Shown: positions 8,252 through 17,772, counted from the first letter of the stretch. The stretch is DNA of 64,000 bases from Bartonella tribocorum CIP 105476 (GCF_000196435.1 NC_010161.1:1302001-1366000), one strand, 5' to 3'. Notes: generated by a model from the sequence alone, not told the origin. Program-made: numbers and translations.

Positions 8252-10571
8252 GCAGCGCATTGGCGCGTGCCCGTTGCAAAGCATGAGCAACCGCACGACC
8301 GGTGGCCATGGGGTCACGCGCCCCATTAACATGCACTGTGACATTTTGATTGTGGGTGATGGGGGAACGGTCTTTGTCTCTTGGTTCTCTGGCAGATGAA
8401 TTTACAGGAGAAGCCCCCGCAAATTGTACTATGGGTTGGATGGACGTTTTACCCCCCAAAAAACTTGGCAAAAACTCTCTTACATCAATCGACCCAATCC
8501 ACCCCTTTATGCGGTGAGGTAAAGATTTACAATAATCCATCAATTGTGAGATGGACGACATAAAACCATCAACAATCCAACTCGCTAAATCTTCGCCGGC
8601 TTGTTCCATACCAGCCTTGGCACTCTCTGTGAGCTTTTCGCGGACAAAAAAACGCTTCAACCACCCCCAAAAATTAGAAAAGCTTTGTTTAACGCCCTCC
8701 CACAAACCAGCAAAGCTTTGAGAAACAGAGGAAAGTCCTTGTTTAAACTTTTGCCAATGGGAAGAGAGATCAAAAGCAGCAGCAATGATATTTTTCCATT
8801 TGGTGATGGTTGCCGTATCGGCACCAAAAAAGCGCATGACGGCTTCAAAGGCTTGGCCCCAAGCCCGTGTTATCCCCCGTGCAAAACCTTTGACAAAAGA
8901 AGAAAAACGATCCCAATATTTCCACAAAGCAAAACCAGAAGCCAATATGACAGCCACAACAGCAGCAATGAGAGCCCCTATTGGGGTAAAAATCCCCCCC
9001 ACAACAGAGGCAATAGCTGCCCCAACCACTTCGATTACTGTCCCAATAAAGCCAAAAGAGGCAGAAAATGCCGCACCTGAAACGGCTATCCCCCGTAAAG
9101 CCCCCACAAGTAAAGTCATGGGGCGAAGAAGACGCAGCGCACTCCCACCAAGCCCTGCTGCCATTAAACCCAATGAGCGCCCTGAAGCGACTAATCCGCG
9201 CCAACTTGCCTTCAGCGTGCGGCTCACAACCCTCATCTTGATAAAAGAGCCCATCAATTGAAGAAGCCCAAGGCGGGTTCCCGCCATGGTAAAACGTACA
9301 ACCCGCAAAGCAATATTAAAAGCCATCAGGGCGGCAATGGTTTTGATGATCACACCGGTTAAAACAGGGTGTTCATTAGCCCACGCCATCAAACCATTGA
9401 CAAATCCCCCAACACTTTCCATGAGACTGTTGAGAGGAGGCAGGAGCACTTCACCAATGGTGATCCCTAAAGCCACAATACGGTTTTGCAACAGTTCAAA
9501 TTGCCGCATGGCACCGGTTGCTTGTTTATCGGCTTCTTGTTCTACAGAGCCTTTAAAGACTTGTGGATCTTTCACATAATCTAAAGCTTGCCCTAACAAT
9601 TGGGGGTTCCCCACCAATTTGGCAAAATCACCGGTAAACTCCCGCCCTGCAATGGCAATCAGAGAGCGCATCCCTTGTTCAGATTTGCCCAACACATTAA
9701 AAAAGCGCACCAAGGTACCGGTGGCATCTTTCTCCAAATCTTCCATGAATTTCTGGCGTGAGAGCCCAATATTGCTAAAGGCATCTTCAATATGTTTGCC
9801 TCCTGCTTGAATGCGCGCACTCATCGTATTAAAACCACGCGCCGCACTCTCTGGAACAATCCCAGCAGAAATCATCGCTGTACCAAATGCCGCGGTTTCG
9901 CGCGCTGTCAACTTAAACATAGTGGCTGCACCGGTGGCACGATTGGTAAAATCAGACACCTCACTGGCCTTTGCTGCCATGTGGTTAGAGAGATGGTTGA
10001 TGGCATCCCCTAGATCTTCAATACCTTCCTGATTAAGCTTAAAGACATTGCGCAATTTGGCAAAGCGTTCCCCAATCTGATCCCCTGTCATATCAAAAGC
10101 AACAGCCGCTTTGGCCGCATAAATGCTAAAAGCCTCGAGATCTTGTTCACCAATGCCTGCTTGGCTAGCACTGGTCATCAATTCTAAGACTTCACGGGCA
10201 GCCAAAGGGATCTTTGTAGAGGTTTCCAAAGCAAAACGGCGCAATTCTTTTAAACGATCAAGGGGAGCATCCAGAACCTTTTCCAAGCCCTTCATTGATT
10301 GATCAAATTGCATGGCTTTATAAAGAGGGGCAATCAAGGTTGCGGTTTGCGCAATCGCCCCCACCATGCGCCCACGCGCATGGATAAAAGCATTTTCTGC
10401 ATGGGCTGTGGCTTCCTTAAGATGCTCAGGGTCAAACCACCCTTTAAAATGTTTTCGTGTCTGGTTTTGGAAATGCGCAACATCTAAACTAAAGGCTCTT
10501 AAGTCTCGCTTGGCAGAAGCGATCCCCTCTTGCAGATGATTAACAAAACGCACAACAAGGGAAACATCCAT
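8235..10571 (-). CDS. Tail tape measure protein
   Basis: The 778-residue protein sets tail length and passes through the tube at infection. It has the TP901-type core near residues 80-260 (KAMQFDQSMKGLEKV, TSTKIPLAAREVLELMTSASQAGIG, NHLSNHMAAKASEVSDF), long helical stretches, and hydrophobic segments around residues 400-425 and 495-555 (GAAIASVVGGIFTPIGALIA), as expected of tape measures. It follows the frameshifted chaperone pair with a 9-bp gap, which is the standard order. It is the longest gene of its operon. Confidence 0.93.
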   Translation of the reverse strand: MDVSLVVRFVNHLQEGIASAKRDLRAFSLDVAHFQNQTRKHFKGWFDPEHLKEATAHAENAFIHARGRMVGAIAQTATLIAPLYKAMQFDQSMKGLEKVLDAPLDRLKELRRFALETSTKIPLAAREVLELMTSASQAGIGEQDLEAFSIYAAKAAVAFDMTGDQIGERFAKLRNVFKLNQEGIEDLGDAINHLSNHMAAKASEVSDFTNRATGAATMFKLTARETAAFGTAMISAGIVPESAARGFNTMSARIQAGGKHIEDAFSNIGLSRQKFMEDLEKDATGTLVRFFNVLGKSEQGMRSLIAIAGREFTGDFAKLVGNPQLLGQALDYVKDPQVFKGSVEQEADKQATGAMRQFELLQNRIVALGITIGEVLLPPLNSLMESVGGFVNGLMAWANEHPVLTGVIIKTIAALMAFNIALRVVRFTMAGTRLGLLQLMGSFIKMRVVSRTLKASWRGLVASGRSLGLMAAGLGGSALRLLRPMTLLVGALRGIAVSGAAFSASFGFIGTVIEVVGAAIASVVGGIFTPIGALIAAVVAVILASGFALWKYWDRFSSFVKGFARGITRAWGQAFEAVMRFFGADTATITKWKNIIAAAFDLSSHWQKFKQGLSSVSQSFAGLWEGVKQSFSNFWGWLKRFFVREKLTESAKAGMEQAGEDLASWIVDGFMSSISQLMDYCKSLPHRIKGWIGSIDVREFLPSFLGGKTSIQPIVQFAGASPVNSSAREPRDKDRSPITHNQNVTVHVNGARDPMATGRAVAHALQRARANALHGGTE

Positions 10572-10580
10572 GATTGCATC

Positions 10581-10754
10581 TTATCCTAACATTTGGCTTT
10601 CATATTCTTGTTGTTTAAGGCGCGCGAGTTCTTCTCGATAAGCAATCACATCAAGCCAATCCATCTGGTTAATCTCTGAAGGCGCCCAGTGATAATAAAG
10701 GGCTAGTTCTGCTCCAAATTGTCTGGCAGAGAGGATTGGCGTGTGGGAAAAAAA
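10581..10754 (-). CDS. Tail chaperone -1 frameshift extension (gpE' / GpE-like)
   Basis: After a -1 slip on T_TTT_TTT the ribosome would continue as SHTPILSARQFGAELAL, through WAPSEINQMDWLDVIAY and end EYESQMLG at 10581, two codons before the tape-measure start region. The sequence is typical of GpE family proteins (W...I.....DW..V...). It has no good independent start at its 5' edge. Coordinates cover the part read after the shift. Frameshifted chaperone pairs are conserved in tailed phages, including Mu; use of this site is inferred. Confidence 0.8.
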   Translation of the reverse strand, partial: FFSHTPILSARQFGAELALYYHWAPSEINQMDWLDVIAYREELARLKQQEYESQMLG

Positions 10755-11116
10755 GCAAAAAATGCCTTCAACACTGCCATAATATCGATAACATCAAGAC
10801 GATTAATGAGTTCAACAGATTCATGAGACATATCGGCTAAAAGCACGGCTATTCCTTCCATCGCCTCATGGGTAAGCAATGCCTCACAAACTTTAAGAAT
10901 GAGCACATCATTGCTCAATGTTGTTTTATCCTCTTCTAAGCCAAGCAGAACAAGCTTTGCCAACTGCGGTCCAATCAACACGGCTAATTGGCGTGCTTGC
11001 TTGAAGTTTGGGCGATAAAAGGTCAATTTGTGCCGTGTCAATTCTTTGCCATCACTCTCCTTATAAACAAGGGGAACTTGGAGCTCTACATCAAGGCTGG
11101 TTTGTAAACTTGTCAT
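10703..11116 (-). CDS. Tail assembly chaperone, zero-frame product (gpE-like)
   Basis: The 137-residue protein (MTSLQTSLDVELQVPL...) lies between the tail tube and tape-measure genes, where P2 gpE and Mu gp41 lie. Features include LTFYRPNFKQARQLAVLIG and LINRLDVIDIMAVLKAFFAFFP. The ATG at 11116 has AGGA seven bases upstream; a TTG two codons earlier is less likely. Near its 3' end the codons GCT TTT TTT (10748-10756) form a slippery site, described separately. Such proteins coat the tape measure during tail assembly. Confidence 0.85.
   Translation of the reverse strand: MTSLQTSLDVELQVPLVYKESDGKELTRHKLTFYRPNFKQARQLAVLIGPQLAKLVLLGLEEDKTTLSNDVLILKVCEALLTHEAMEGIAVLLADMSHESVELINRLDVIDIMAVLKAFFAFFPTRQSSLPDNLEQN
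10748..10754 (-). promoter_or_regulatory. Programmed -1 frameshift slippery heptamer
   Basis: On the coding strand the zero-frame codons are GCT TTT TTT CCC, giving an X_XXY_YYZ heptamer made of seven T. It lies 12 codons before the zero-frame stop and in front of an overlapping frame with a recognisable chaperone extension. Confidence 0.75.
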
Positions 11117-11125
11117 GATCAATTC

Positions 11126-11644
11126 CTATAAATTGAGAATAGAGCGGCGCCGTTCACCAATCTCTTGTCCATTGCGCACAAGCCAACCGCCCCGTTTAAA
11201 AGAAAAGCGGTGTAAAACAGAACCATCCCAAAATTCCGTATAGTCCCAAATATTTTTGATCTCGCAATCATAGCCTGTGGCTTTTCCTGCCGTTAAGCCT
11301 TCGCTATCCACCTTGACCAACCGCCCTGTCACATCAATGGAATGTTCATGCTCGCGTCCATCTTCTTCAGACACCACATGTTTTTTGCCGGTAAATTTAT
11401 GACGAAGACCAGGAGGACCACCAAAGATACCAATCACTTCAGGGGTGTGGCTGCGGATTTTCATTTGCAAATTTAATGCTTTGACACCAAGACCGCTCAC
11501 ATCAATTTGCATATCAGAGCCCCCTGGTTGATAGGTTTCTGTGATTTCTTCTAACGTAGGCAATTTGAGGGTTTCAAGATCAAGATGGAGATTGACATCA
11601 TCATCAACAATCAGGGTAAAACCACGAACAATTCTTAAAGTCAT
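11126..11644 (-). CDS. Major tail tube protein
   Basis: The 172-residue protein is of the P2 FII / phage major tail tube family, forming the inner tube through which DNA passes. It begins with strand-forming MTLRIVRGFTLIVDDDVNLHLDLETLKLP and includes GGSDMQIDVSGLGVKALNLQMKIRS and later TGYDCEIKNIWDYTEFWDGSVLH. It follows the sheath gene, overlapping its last four bases, the fixed gene order of contractile tails. Confidence 0.9.
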   Translation of the reverse strand: MTLRIVRGFTLIVDDDVNLHLDLETLKLPTLEEITETYQPGGSDMQIDVSGLGVKALNLQMKIRSHTPEVIGIFGGPPGLRHKFTGKKHVVSEEDGREHEHSIDVTGRLVKVDSEGLTAGKATGYDCEIKNIWDYTEFWDGSVLHRFSFKRGGWLVRNGQEIGERRRSILNL

Positions 11645-12930
11645 ATGTCACTCCTTGCTGCTTTGCGATACCCCTCTAGCGTATCACCAAAAGCATATGT
11701 CATTTTCTTTTGGATATCTTGCGCCAGCCGATTAAAGTAAGCACCATTGCGCCGGCTGCCAAAGCTTAAATCTTCGAGAGGGGGCACTTCTTCTGCATCA
11801 AATTCCACCCGCAATTTGCCAAGTTGTAAATTGCTGTTTGAATTTAAATCCCGATCAAACCAAACCCGCCCACCAAGCAGTGCACCGCGTGCAATCATAT
11901 CATCAAGAAAGCTGGTCAAAGAGCGGGTAATGGCAATAACATGTTGACCGGTGAGATTCTCATCATTAGCCCAAGGGCGTAAATTGTTCATGATGGTTTT
12001 TTCCAGTGCCGCACGGGTGCGCACCACATTGACAAAACGCCAAAGCGGATCACTGGAGGTGGTATGATTGCCCCATAAAATGCGCCCATTGGAAGCTACT
12101 TCTCCCTGCCCATTTTGACTAAGGCGCGCGGGAATAAAGGTCGCAATATCGGCTTTATTGAGACGGTTTGCCTCATGATCAATTTCCCCATCAAAATAGC
12201 TAATGGGGCGTGCTGTCCCTAAAATACCATGCACATCTTGATTGGAGGGAGACCAGAAAACACCGCCCCTTTGCTTGTCACGTTTGATAAACATGGCGGC
12301 GGCAAAAGGACTTGCGGGTTTTATACTCACACCTCCCTCACGATTTGCCACCCGTACAAAGGGATCAATCAGATAACAAAAGCGTGAGGAAAAATCTGCA
12401 CGATAGGCAAGGCTTTCTTGCGTATTTTTACCCCCCGTATCAAACACAGCAATGGCTTGTAGCTTTTCTGCCACCTGTTCCAAAGCATCTGCCACAGGGT
12501 TTTTGCCATTATCAAGGCGCCCTGCACTATAAGCTGGTGCAAGTAAAATTCCAGGTTCCACCCCCAAATGCCCCCGCGCATGAGCCAAGGCATGCACACC
12601 GGTCAAGTGAGTATTTGATCCCACCATTTCAGCTTGTGTCTCAGCAATGGTTGACTTTTCTTCCACCCGCACAAGGATCACTTGTGCCTCAATCCCTTGC
12701 GCGCGCACGGCATTGATAACATCAAGAGCTGTGCCCCGTGTCCCAAGCTTTTGGATTTTGTCTGTCTCATGGGTGAAGACCAACACGGGCTCGTTAAGGG
12801 GAAAAACTTGGTTGTCAGCATCAGGGGCTGTAACAACCGCCCCAAGGGCGGTTTGGCTAAACATCTCTAAGGGCCGAGAAGCTTGACCATCCTCAATGAG
12901 GCGGATACCATGATTAAATTCTATTGCCAT
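11641..12930 (-). CDS. Tail sheath protein
   Basis: The 429-residue protein forms the contractile outer sheath. Family features are FNHGIRLIEDGQASRPLEMFSQTALGAVVTAPDADNQVFPLNEPVL at the N terminus and, near the C terminus, the tail-sheath pattern DPLWRFVNVVRTRAALEKTIMNNLRPWANDENL. The start at 12930 (MAIEFNHG) is chosen over a frame open to 13002 because GGAGAG lies just before it and because the longer reading would run back through the late-promoter dyad. It is the first gene of the third late unit. Confidence 0.93.
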   Translation of the reverse strand: MAIEFNHGIRLIEDGQASRPLEMFSQTALGAVVTAPDADNQVFPLNEPVLVFTHETDKIQKLGTRGTALDVINAVRAQGIEAQVILVRVEEKSTIAETQAEMVGSNTHLTGVHALAHARGHLGVEPGILLAPAYSAGRLDNGKNPVADALEQVAEKLQAIAVFDTGGKNTQESLAYRADFSSRFCYLIDPFVRVANREGGVSIKPASPFAAAMFIKRDKQRGGVFWSPSNQDVHGILGTARPISYFDGEIDHEANRLNKADIATFIPARLSQNGQGEVASNGRILWGNHTTSSDPLWRFVNVVRTRAALEKTIMNNLRPWANDENLTGQHVIAITRSLTSFLDDMIARGALLGGRVWFDRDLNSNSNLQLGKLRVEFDAEEVPPLEDLSFGSRRNGAYFNRLAQDIQKKMTYAFGDTLEGYRKAARSDI

Positions 12931-12985
12931 TTTGCTCTCCAAATCAATGGAGAGACCATAACAACAAGAGCTCCCTTTCATAAGT

Positions 12986-12998
12986 CTGACACTGTCAG
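12986..12998 (-). promoter_or_regulatory. Late-promoter dyad upstream of the sheath operon (A)
   Basis: The perfect 13-bp dyad CTGACACTGTCAG is embedded in a longer conserved block shared with 24813-24825 and 32436-32448. A candidate -10 hexamer TATGGT lies at 12955-12960, about 35 bp from the dyad centre, the same distance as at the other two sites. It is likely the binding site of the Mor-type activator; this is inferred from repetition and position. Confidence 0.7.
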
Positions 12999-13000
12999 TC

Positions 13001-13024
13001 AAAAAAGCCCTTTAAAAGGGCTTT
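13001..13024 (-). terminator. Rho-independent terminator after the fiber unit (A)
   Basis: On the minus strand AAAGCCCTTT and AAAGGGCTTT form a perfect 10-bp stem with almost no loop, and the 3' arm runs into six T. It would end the transcript of the spike-baseplate-fiber unit just before the next late promoter. Confidence 0.8.
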
Positions 13025-13075
13025 GAAAGAGATTTTAAAAACATATCAAGCATCATTACACTATTGTTTGAGTGT

Positions 13076-13288
13076 CTAAGCTTCTTCACCTTTTTCTTGT
13101 GATTTATGCCTAGGCTCTGCCATTGTGTCTTTATCCACCACGGGAGGAGAGAACACTCCGTCTTTGTAAGTCCAGCCGATTTGTGCTTCACTTGAGCGGA
13201 TAGCTTCACCATCAAAGGCATGGACATAATTCTCAGATGCGACAATAATATTCGTTACTACACCATTTTCAACAACTGCATATTTCAT
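13076..13288 (-). CDS. Small protein downstream of the tail fiber
   Basis: The 70-residue protein begins MKYAVVENGVVTNIIVASENYV, a start seen in many small phage proteins encoded next to tail fibers. A fiber-assembly or attachment role is possible but not shown by any catalytic or binding motif. It ends in a charged tail (KSQEKGEEA). It lies 10 bp after the fiber gene and before the terminator. Confidence 0.65.
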   Translation of the reverse strand: MKYAVVENGVVTNIIVASENYVHAFDGEAIRSSEAQIGWTYKDGVFSPPVVDKDTMAEPRHKSQEKGEEA

Positions 13289-13297
13289 GAAAAACTC

Positions 13298-14614
13298 CTA
13301 TATAAAAAATCTCAACAATATTGCGCCATTTCCACCGTCACCACTGTTGTAATTTGCTGCATCCTTTCCAGGAAAATAACCGCCACCACCACCACCTGCA
13401 TCAGCTTGGTTATGGCCACCTTTACCACCTTTACCACCTTTGTCACTTTCACCACCACAGCCACCATTACCATTATTAGATCCCCCGCCGCCGCCTCCAC
13501 CTCCAAAAAGAGAACTTCCACCCGAGTAGCTTCCGCCATCTCCACCATCACCGCCAGAAAAAATAAAGTTTTTAATGCTTGTGTAACCTCCTCTTCCTCC
13601 TTTTCCTACTGTTTCGGTAACTCCACTACCATTAGAGCCTATACTCCCACCATTGGCGATGAGAACCCCTTCAATAATCGTGGCACCACCATTACCATTT
13701 TTACCACCACCACCAATTTGAATATTTTTTGCTTTTCTAAGCTGAGATCCTTTGATTTTAACGCGTACACATTGCCCTCCACCGCCTCCACCTCCACCAT
13801 AATAGGTGTATGTGATACGACCGTTATAAGTAGTTTTTAACCGGACTCCAGTCCCTCCACTGCCTCCACCTCCCCATGCCCATATTTCTACCTCTGTGTC
13901 ATCAGTGACATCTGCGGGAAATGGAAGTGTACCACTTTCTGTAATGAGAATTTCAACCGGTTTTTTGACTAATGAAGCTATTAATTTATCTATTTCTGAT
14001 TTCGTATAAACAACATCACCATCCACTTTAAGCGGTCCTTTCAACGTGCTTCCCGTTGTGCTTAAACTTGTCACCGTTTCACCATTATGAATAAGGCTAA
14101 ACGGCGAATTATCCAAAAGTTCTAAGCCACCACTCATGGTGACTTTGCTGGTAAATTTATTGTAATTTTTCCATTCATTTGGGCTTGTGAGGCGCCCATA
14201 ACTTGTTAGATCTTGATTAATCTTAGCTCTAAAATCATCAAGCCCCACGATATCTTCGGTTTTATGCTGGTGCGCGCCTAACAGGGAGACAGCACTACCA
14301 AAGGTAAAATTGTTGTTGCTTGATTTATAGAGAACATAATTATTTGCTGCATCTTTTGCCCCCTCGATATCGCTTAAATCAGCAAATGAGAAAGTTTTAT
14401 CGGCTGCCATCTTGCCATTGAGAGTGCTTTCTAGATCTGTGATTTCACTTATGGTATGCGTGTGTTGTAAAGGCGCTTTTTCGTCTATTTTTTCCTCAAC
14501 AGCCACAAGCGCTTGATCAAGTTTATTGAGGTTTTCACGCAAAATAGGGAATTCAGAACTGATAAAACGCCCTTCTTGTGGCAATTCCATGTCGAGTTTT
14601 TTGGTTTTTGTCAT
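13298..14614 (-). CDS. Tail fiber with glycine-rich C-terminal domain
   Basis: The 438-residue protein has an N-terminal half with fiber-like segments (LQHTHTISEITDLESTLNGKM, GAHQHKTEDIVGLDDFRAKI) of the kind found in phage and prophage fibers. The C-terminal 190 residues are dominated by GG, GGG and longer glycine runs (GGGGGGGG, GGDGGDGGSYSGG, GGKGGKGG). Glycine-rich adhesin tips of this style are known from other phages and can pack as polyglycine-II bundles. The role as receptor-binding fiber is inferred from position between the DUF4815 protein and a small fiber-linked gene. Confidence 0.8.
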   Translation of the reverse strand: MTKTKKLDMELPQEGRFISSEFPILRENLNKLDQALVAVEEKIDEKAPLQHTHTISEITDLESTLNGKMAADKTFSFADLSDIEGAKDAANNYVLYKSSNNNFTFGSAVSLLGAHQHKTEDIVGLDDFRAKINQDLTSYGRLTSPNEWKNYNKFTSKVTMSGGLELLDNSPFSLIHNGETVTSLSTTGSTLKGPLKVDGDVVYTKSEIDKLIASLVKKPVEILITESGTLPFPADVTDDTEVEIWAWGGGGSGGTGVRLKTTYNGRITYTYYGGGGGGGGQCVRVKIKGSQLRKAKNIQIGGGGKNGNGGATIIEGVLIANGGSIGSNGSGVTETVGKGGRGGYTSIKNFIFSGGDGGDGGSYSGGSSLFGGGGGGGGSNNGNGGCGGESDKGGKGGKGGHNQADAGGGGGGYFPGKDAANYNSGDGGNGAILLRFFI

Positions 14615-14628
14615 CTCTTATTCTCCCA

Positions 14629-17600
14629 TCATATGATGCCGGCGCCAAAATCACACACCATGGAACGCGCCGCCGGTCCACCGGTAAGGGTGAGTTTAAG
14701 GCGTGCTTGTTTGGCTGTTTTGTCACCACTAATAAATTTGCGCTCTGTCCAGAGAGGCTCCGATAACTGTTCTGTTTCATCGAGTTTCAAAGGGACAAAC
14801 GCCCCATCATCCAGTTGCATCTCGAGGGTGAAAGAGGAACCGCCCGGCAAGAAGGTTTTGATATAGCTGGTCAATCTTGCCTTTTCCCCAAAGGCAAAAG
14901 CCCGCGTGATATAAGTTGCTGTTTTATGAATCTTTCCTGCAATCAACTGAACCGGGGCAAATAACACCGGAGAGAGTTTCTCTGTGCCTTTAAGAATGGC
15001 GCGAAGCTTGACCTTTTCACTGATATATTCGCTAAGGCTTAGCAATTGAAAGGGTAGCAGTTGGTAAACCGTGCCGTTGTTGCGTTCAATTTCAAAGATG
15101 ACAGAGCAATCGCTTGAAGGCAATTCTACCGCTGCACGCACTTGCAAATCAGAACAATCCACAAGATCAAAGGTGCCTAAATCAACCATCTTTTCTGTTT
15201 GCCTGTAGCGTGCAGCCAACACCCGAAAGGCTAATGCTTCATCTTGATGGGCGCTCCAGCTTTGTGCATTGACAGAAGAAAAGCGCGGACCCGTCACATA
15301 GGGGTGGCTTGAGACATATCTTTGGCTGTCTTTATCAAAATCCCCAAGTTTAGCCAGTGATACGGAATGATCCGCATCATCGGTTTTAATGACAAAGGCG
15401 GTCAGACGGTCATCAGGGACGGTTAAGGGTACATCATAGCGTGCGCTAGCCCAGCCGGTTTTGGCACCCTTCATGGAATAAGATGTTTGGGCTTGAATAT
15501 CAGCGGTCGGATAACCGTTTTCGGTGGTGACCAAATCAATCACCAGATCATGGGCTTGATTGCCTATTTTACAAAGATGGAAATCAATCCCCGTGATTTG
15601 CCGTGTTTCATCAGGGGTAAAGACTTGGGCTTGCGGGTCTACTTGTGTCCATATTTTCACCGTGGTGGTACGTCGCATCACCTTTACATCAATCACCCCT
15701 TGACCGGTAAAAAGCCCTGTTGCAACGGTGCCCCCTCTGCCTCGTGCAATCACATTCTTTGTACCAGCCGTAATATTCGCAGGAATGCTAAAGATGCCTT
15801 CAAGGGTGCCTTTGCTATCGGCAACAAGGCGGCTGTTGGGTAAGACATCCACACCATCAAAGGTAAGGCTTTCCAAGATTTCACCACGACCAAAGCCTTC
15901 AATCTTAAAATTCAGCTTAATTTGTCTTAAAAAATCGATTTGCTCTCGAGTCTCATTGATGAGGTCATCACGTACTTCCGTGTTACGGATAGTTCTCCCG
16001 CGATTCCATCCCATATTGAGTTGATTGGTGACACTTGAGAGCCAATCGGTGCGCTGTTCATGCCAAAAATCTGTTGCGGGGGTAAGGGAGACAGTCCCGG
16101 GGAGAGGTGCAAAATTTTGATAGGGGTTGATCTTTTCGCAAGCCGTAGTCAATTCTTGCGCAATGATCACTTCATTGGTCCAGTCAAGTGTGACAGGGGC
16201 GTTCAGGGGGGCAGTATAAAAGGTTGGATCAATGGCAAGCTGTAAAATGCCATGACCAATAGCCCCTGTTTGGGGAAACCCTTCATCGCGATAACTGTCA
16301 TCGAGAAAAGGGTCTGCAAACATGCCTTTTTTGGCAACAGGCTCTTTAGAGTCAACATTGCTTTTAATGCGCTCTAATTGCATGAGGCGGTCAAGAGAGA
16401 GCACCCGTTGAAAATAACGCCACATCTCATCATAAGGGGCAACACGCGTGCCATCATTAGCCACTTGGGGGGTGCTAAGCCAATTGTTGGTAATGGTAGC
16501 AAGGGAGAGCACATCATCCGGGACACTGGGAGCCATGGGTTGGTCTGCCGAGACGCCTTTGATATAGACAACATTGCCTCCTGTGTTGAGACCAATACGG
16601 TCAATGCGGGGGAGTTTATAAGTGTAGCTTACAATGATATCACCTCCCTCAGCCCCTCCTGAGACGGTGATTTCCTGCGCTGTTACTTTATCCGCTTTTA
16701 TGCTCGCGCGGTATCGATAGGTCACTTTATAACTACTGCCGGGGAGTGGTTCATCGCCCATGGGCGCCCAATCAATGGTGTCTCCGGTTTTTTTGAAATC
16801 CTTGCCTTCTTTAAATTCCTTGGTTCCTTGAACAATTTTGATAAAAGCGGTGATACTTTTGTCCGCCACCCCATCACGCCCGGAGGCAACTGCACCGCGA
16901 GTGATTGTCACGGTTTTTTCTTTCGTCAACAAAAGGGAATGAACAGCGGCAATGGGGGTATAATAGGTTTTAAAGGTAAAGCTTGTCTTGCCCTTTGGAG
17001 GTGCAAAAATATGGGTTTCACTAGGAACGGCACTTGTCGAAAAGTCCTCGAGTTCTTCATAGCGCAAAGCAGCCAAGCGCTTGCGTTTGAAACCATTGAT
17101 ATTGGCTTCTCCCTCTTGAATACTGAACACTTGCTTTTGTCCCTCTTGCCCCAAAGCTGTGACACGGCATCCCCCCACGATATAGTGTCCATGGGAGCGA
17201 TCATACGTCGCAATGGCTTGCATAGCGGGTTCAAGTAATGAGGGGGATTTTTGATCAATCAAAACACCATCTTGCAAGATATAGACCGGAAAAAAAGTCC
17301 CTTTCTGGTCATCATCTTTGAGAGCCCAGACAAGTTTTGCGACCTCGCGTGCCGCACCTCCTTCTCCTTCTGCCAAGGACCCTGTAACTTGTCCTAACAG
17401 TTCTGGATCATCCTCATAGGTCACCCATTTCTTTTGCAACTTTACACCGATTTCCACGCGCCCCATCATGGAAATATTCGTGAGAACAGCATTTGAGACG
17501 GGAAAGATATCGCCTGCAATATAAATCTTACCCTCCGTTAAGGTAACGGTCTTTGTGTCTTTGTTGACAAAGGCATCTGCTCGTTCAACGCGGTCTCCTT

Positions 17601-17772
17601 CTTGTGCCACAAGGCGCCCCAAACGGTCATGACGCCCCCTGATGATGGTTTGCATTTCATTGAGTTCACCACCTTGAAGAAAAGAGCGCCTGCCATAAAA
17701 CACCACGCTTTGTTGTTCATCTTTGCCGACCGATCTATCAATTGCAAAGGGTAGTCCGCTTTCATGTTTCAT
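14629..17772 (-). CDS. Large DUF4815-type tail/baseplate fiber protein
   Basis: At 1047 residues this is the largest gene of the phage. The N terminus (SGLPFAIDRSVGKDEQQSVVFYGRRSFLQGGELNEMQTI) and the following YIAGDIFPVSNAVL match the DUF4815 family of phage tail proteins that sit beyond the baseplate J/I genes. The rest is strand-rich with no catalytic motif visible. It follows tail protein I with one base between. It probably links the baseplate to the fiber. The copy in prophage B differs in a few residues between about 130 and 215. Confidence 0.82.
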   Translation of the reverse strand: MKHESGLPFAIDRSVGKDEQQSVVFYGRRSFLQGGELNEMQTIIRGRHDRLGRLVAQEGDRVERADAFVNKDTKTVTLTEGKIYIAGDIFPVSNAVLTNISMMGRVEIGVKLQKKWVTYEDDPELLGQVTGSLAEGEGGAAREVAKLVWALKDDDQKGTFFPVYILQDGVLIDQKSPSLLEPAMQAIATYDRSHGHYIVGGCRVTALGQEGQKQVFSIQEGEANINGFKRKRLAALRYEELEDFSTSAVPSETHIFAPPKGKTSFTFKTYYTPIAAVHSLLLTKEKTVTITRGAVASGRDGVADKSITAFIKIVQGTKEFKEGKDFKKTGDTIDWAPMGDEPLPGSSYKVTYRYRASIKADKVTAQEITVSGGAEGGDIIVSYTYKLPRIDRIGLNTGGNVVYIKGVSADQPMAPSVPDDVLSLATITNNWLSTPQVANDGTRVAPYDEMWRYFQRVLSLDRLMQLERIKSNVDSKEPVAKKGMFADPFLDDSYRDEGFPQTGAIGHGILQLAIDPTFYTAPLNAPVTLDWTNEVIIAQELTTACEKINPYQNFAPLPGTVSLTPATDFWHEQRTDWLSSVTNQLNMGWNRGRTIRNTEVRDDLINETREQIDFLRQIKLNFKIEGFGRGEILESLTFDGVDVLPNSRLVADSKGTLEGIFSIPANITAGTKNVIARGRGGTVATGLFTGQGVIDVKVMRRTTTVKIWTQVDPQAQVFTPDETRQITGIDFHLCKIGNQAHDLVIDLVTTENGYPTADIQAQTSYSMKGAKTGWASARYDVPLTVPDDRLTAFVIKTDDADHSVSLAKLGDFDKDSQRYVSSHPYVTGPRFSSVNAQSWSAHQDEALAFRVLAARYRQTEKMVDLGTFDLVDCSDLQVRAAVELPSSDCSVIFEIERNNGTVYQLLPFQLLSLSEYISEKVKLRAILKGTEKLSPVLFAPVQLIAGKIHKTATYITRAFAFGEKARLTSYIKTFLPGGSSFTLEMQLDDGAFVPLKLDETEQLSEPLWTERKFISGDKTAKQARLKLTLTGGPAARSMVCDFGAGII

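Noticed and set aside
8785..9261. Plus-strand frame of 158 residues within the tape-measure gene
   Set aside because: Low-complexity Ala/Pro/Lys composition caused by the opposite strand of a helical protein; the minus-strand gene fully explains the region.
12931..13002. Longer sheath protein starting at 13002
   Set aside because: The extra 24 residues would be encoded by the late-promoter dyad and -10 region; a clear ribosome site exists at 12930.
13220..13840. Plus-strand frame of 206 residues opposite the fiber gene
   Set aside because: It is rich in Thr, Ser and Ile only because it mirrors the glycine-rich repeats (GGN read backwards); no ribosome site or family resemblance.
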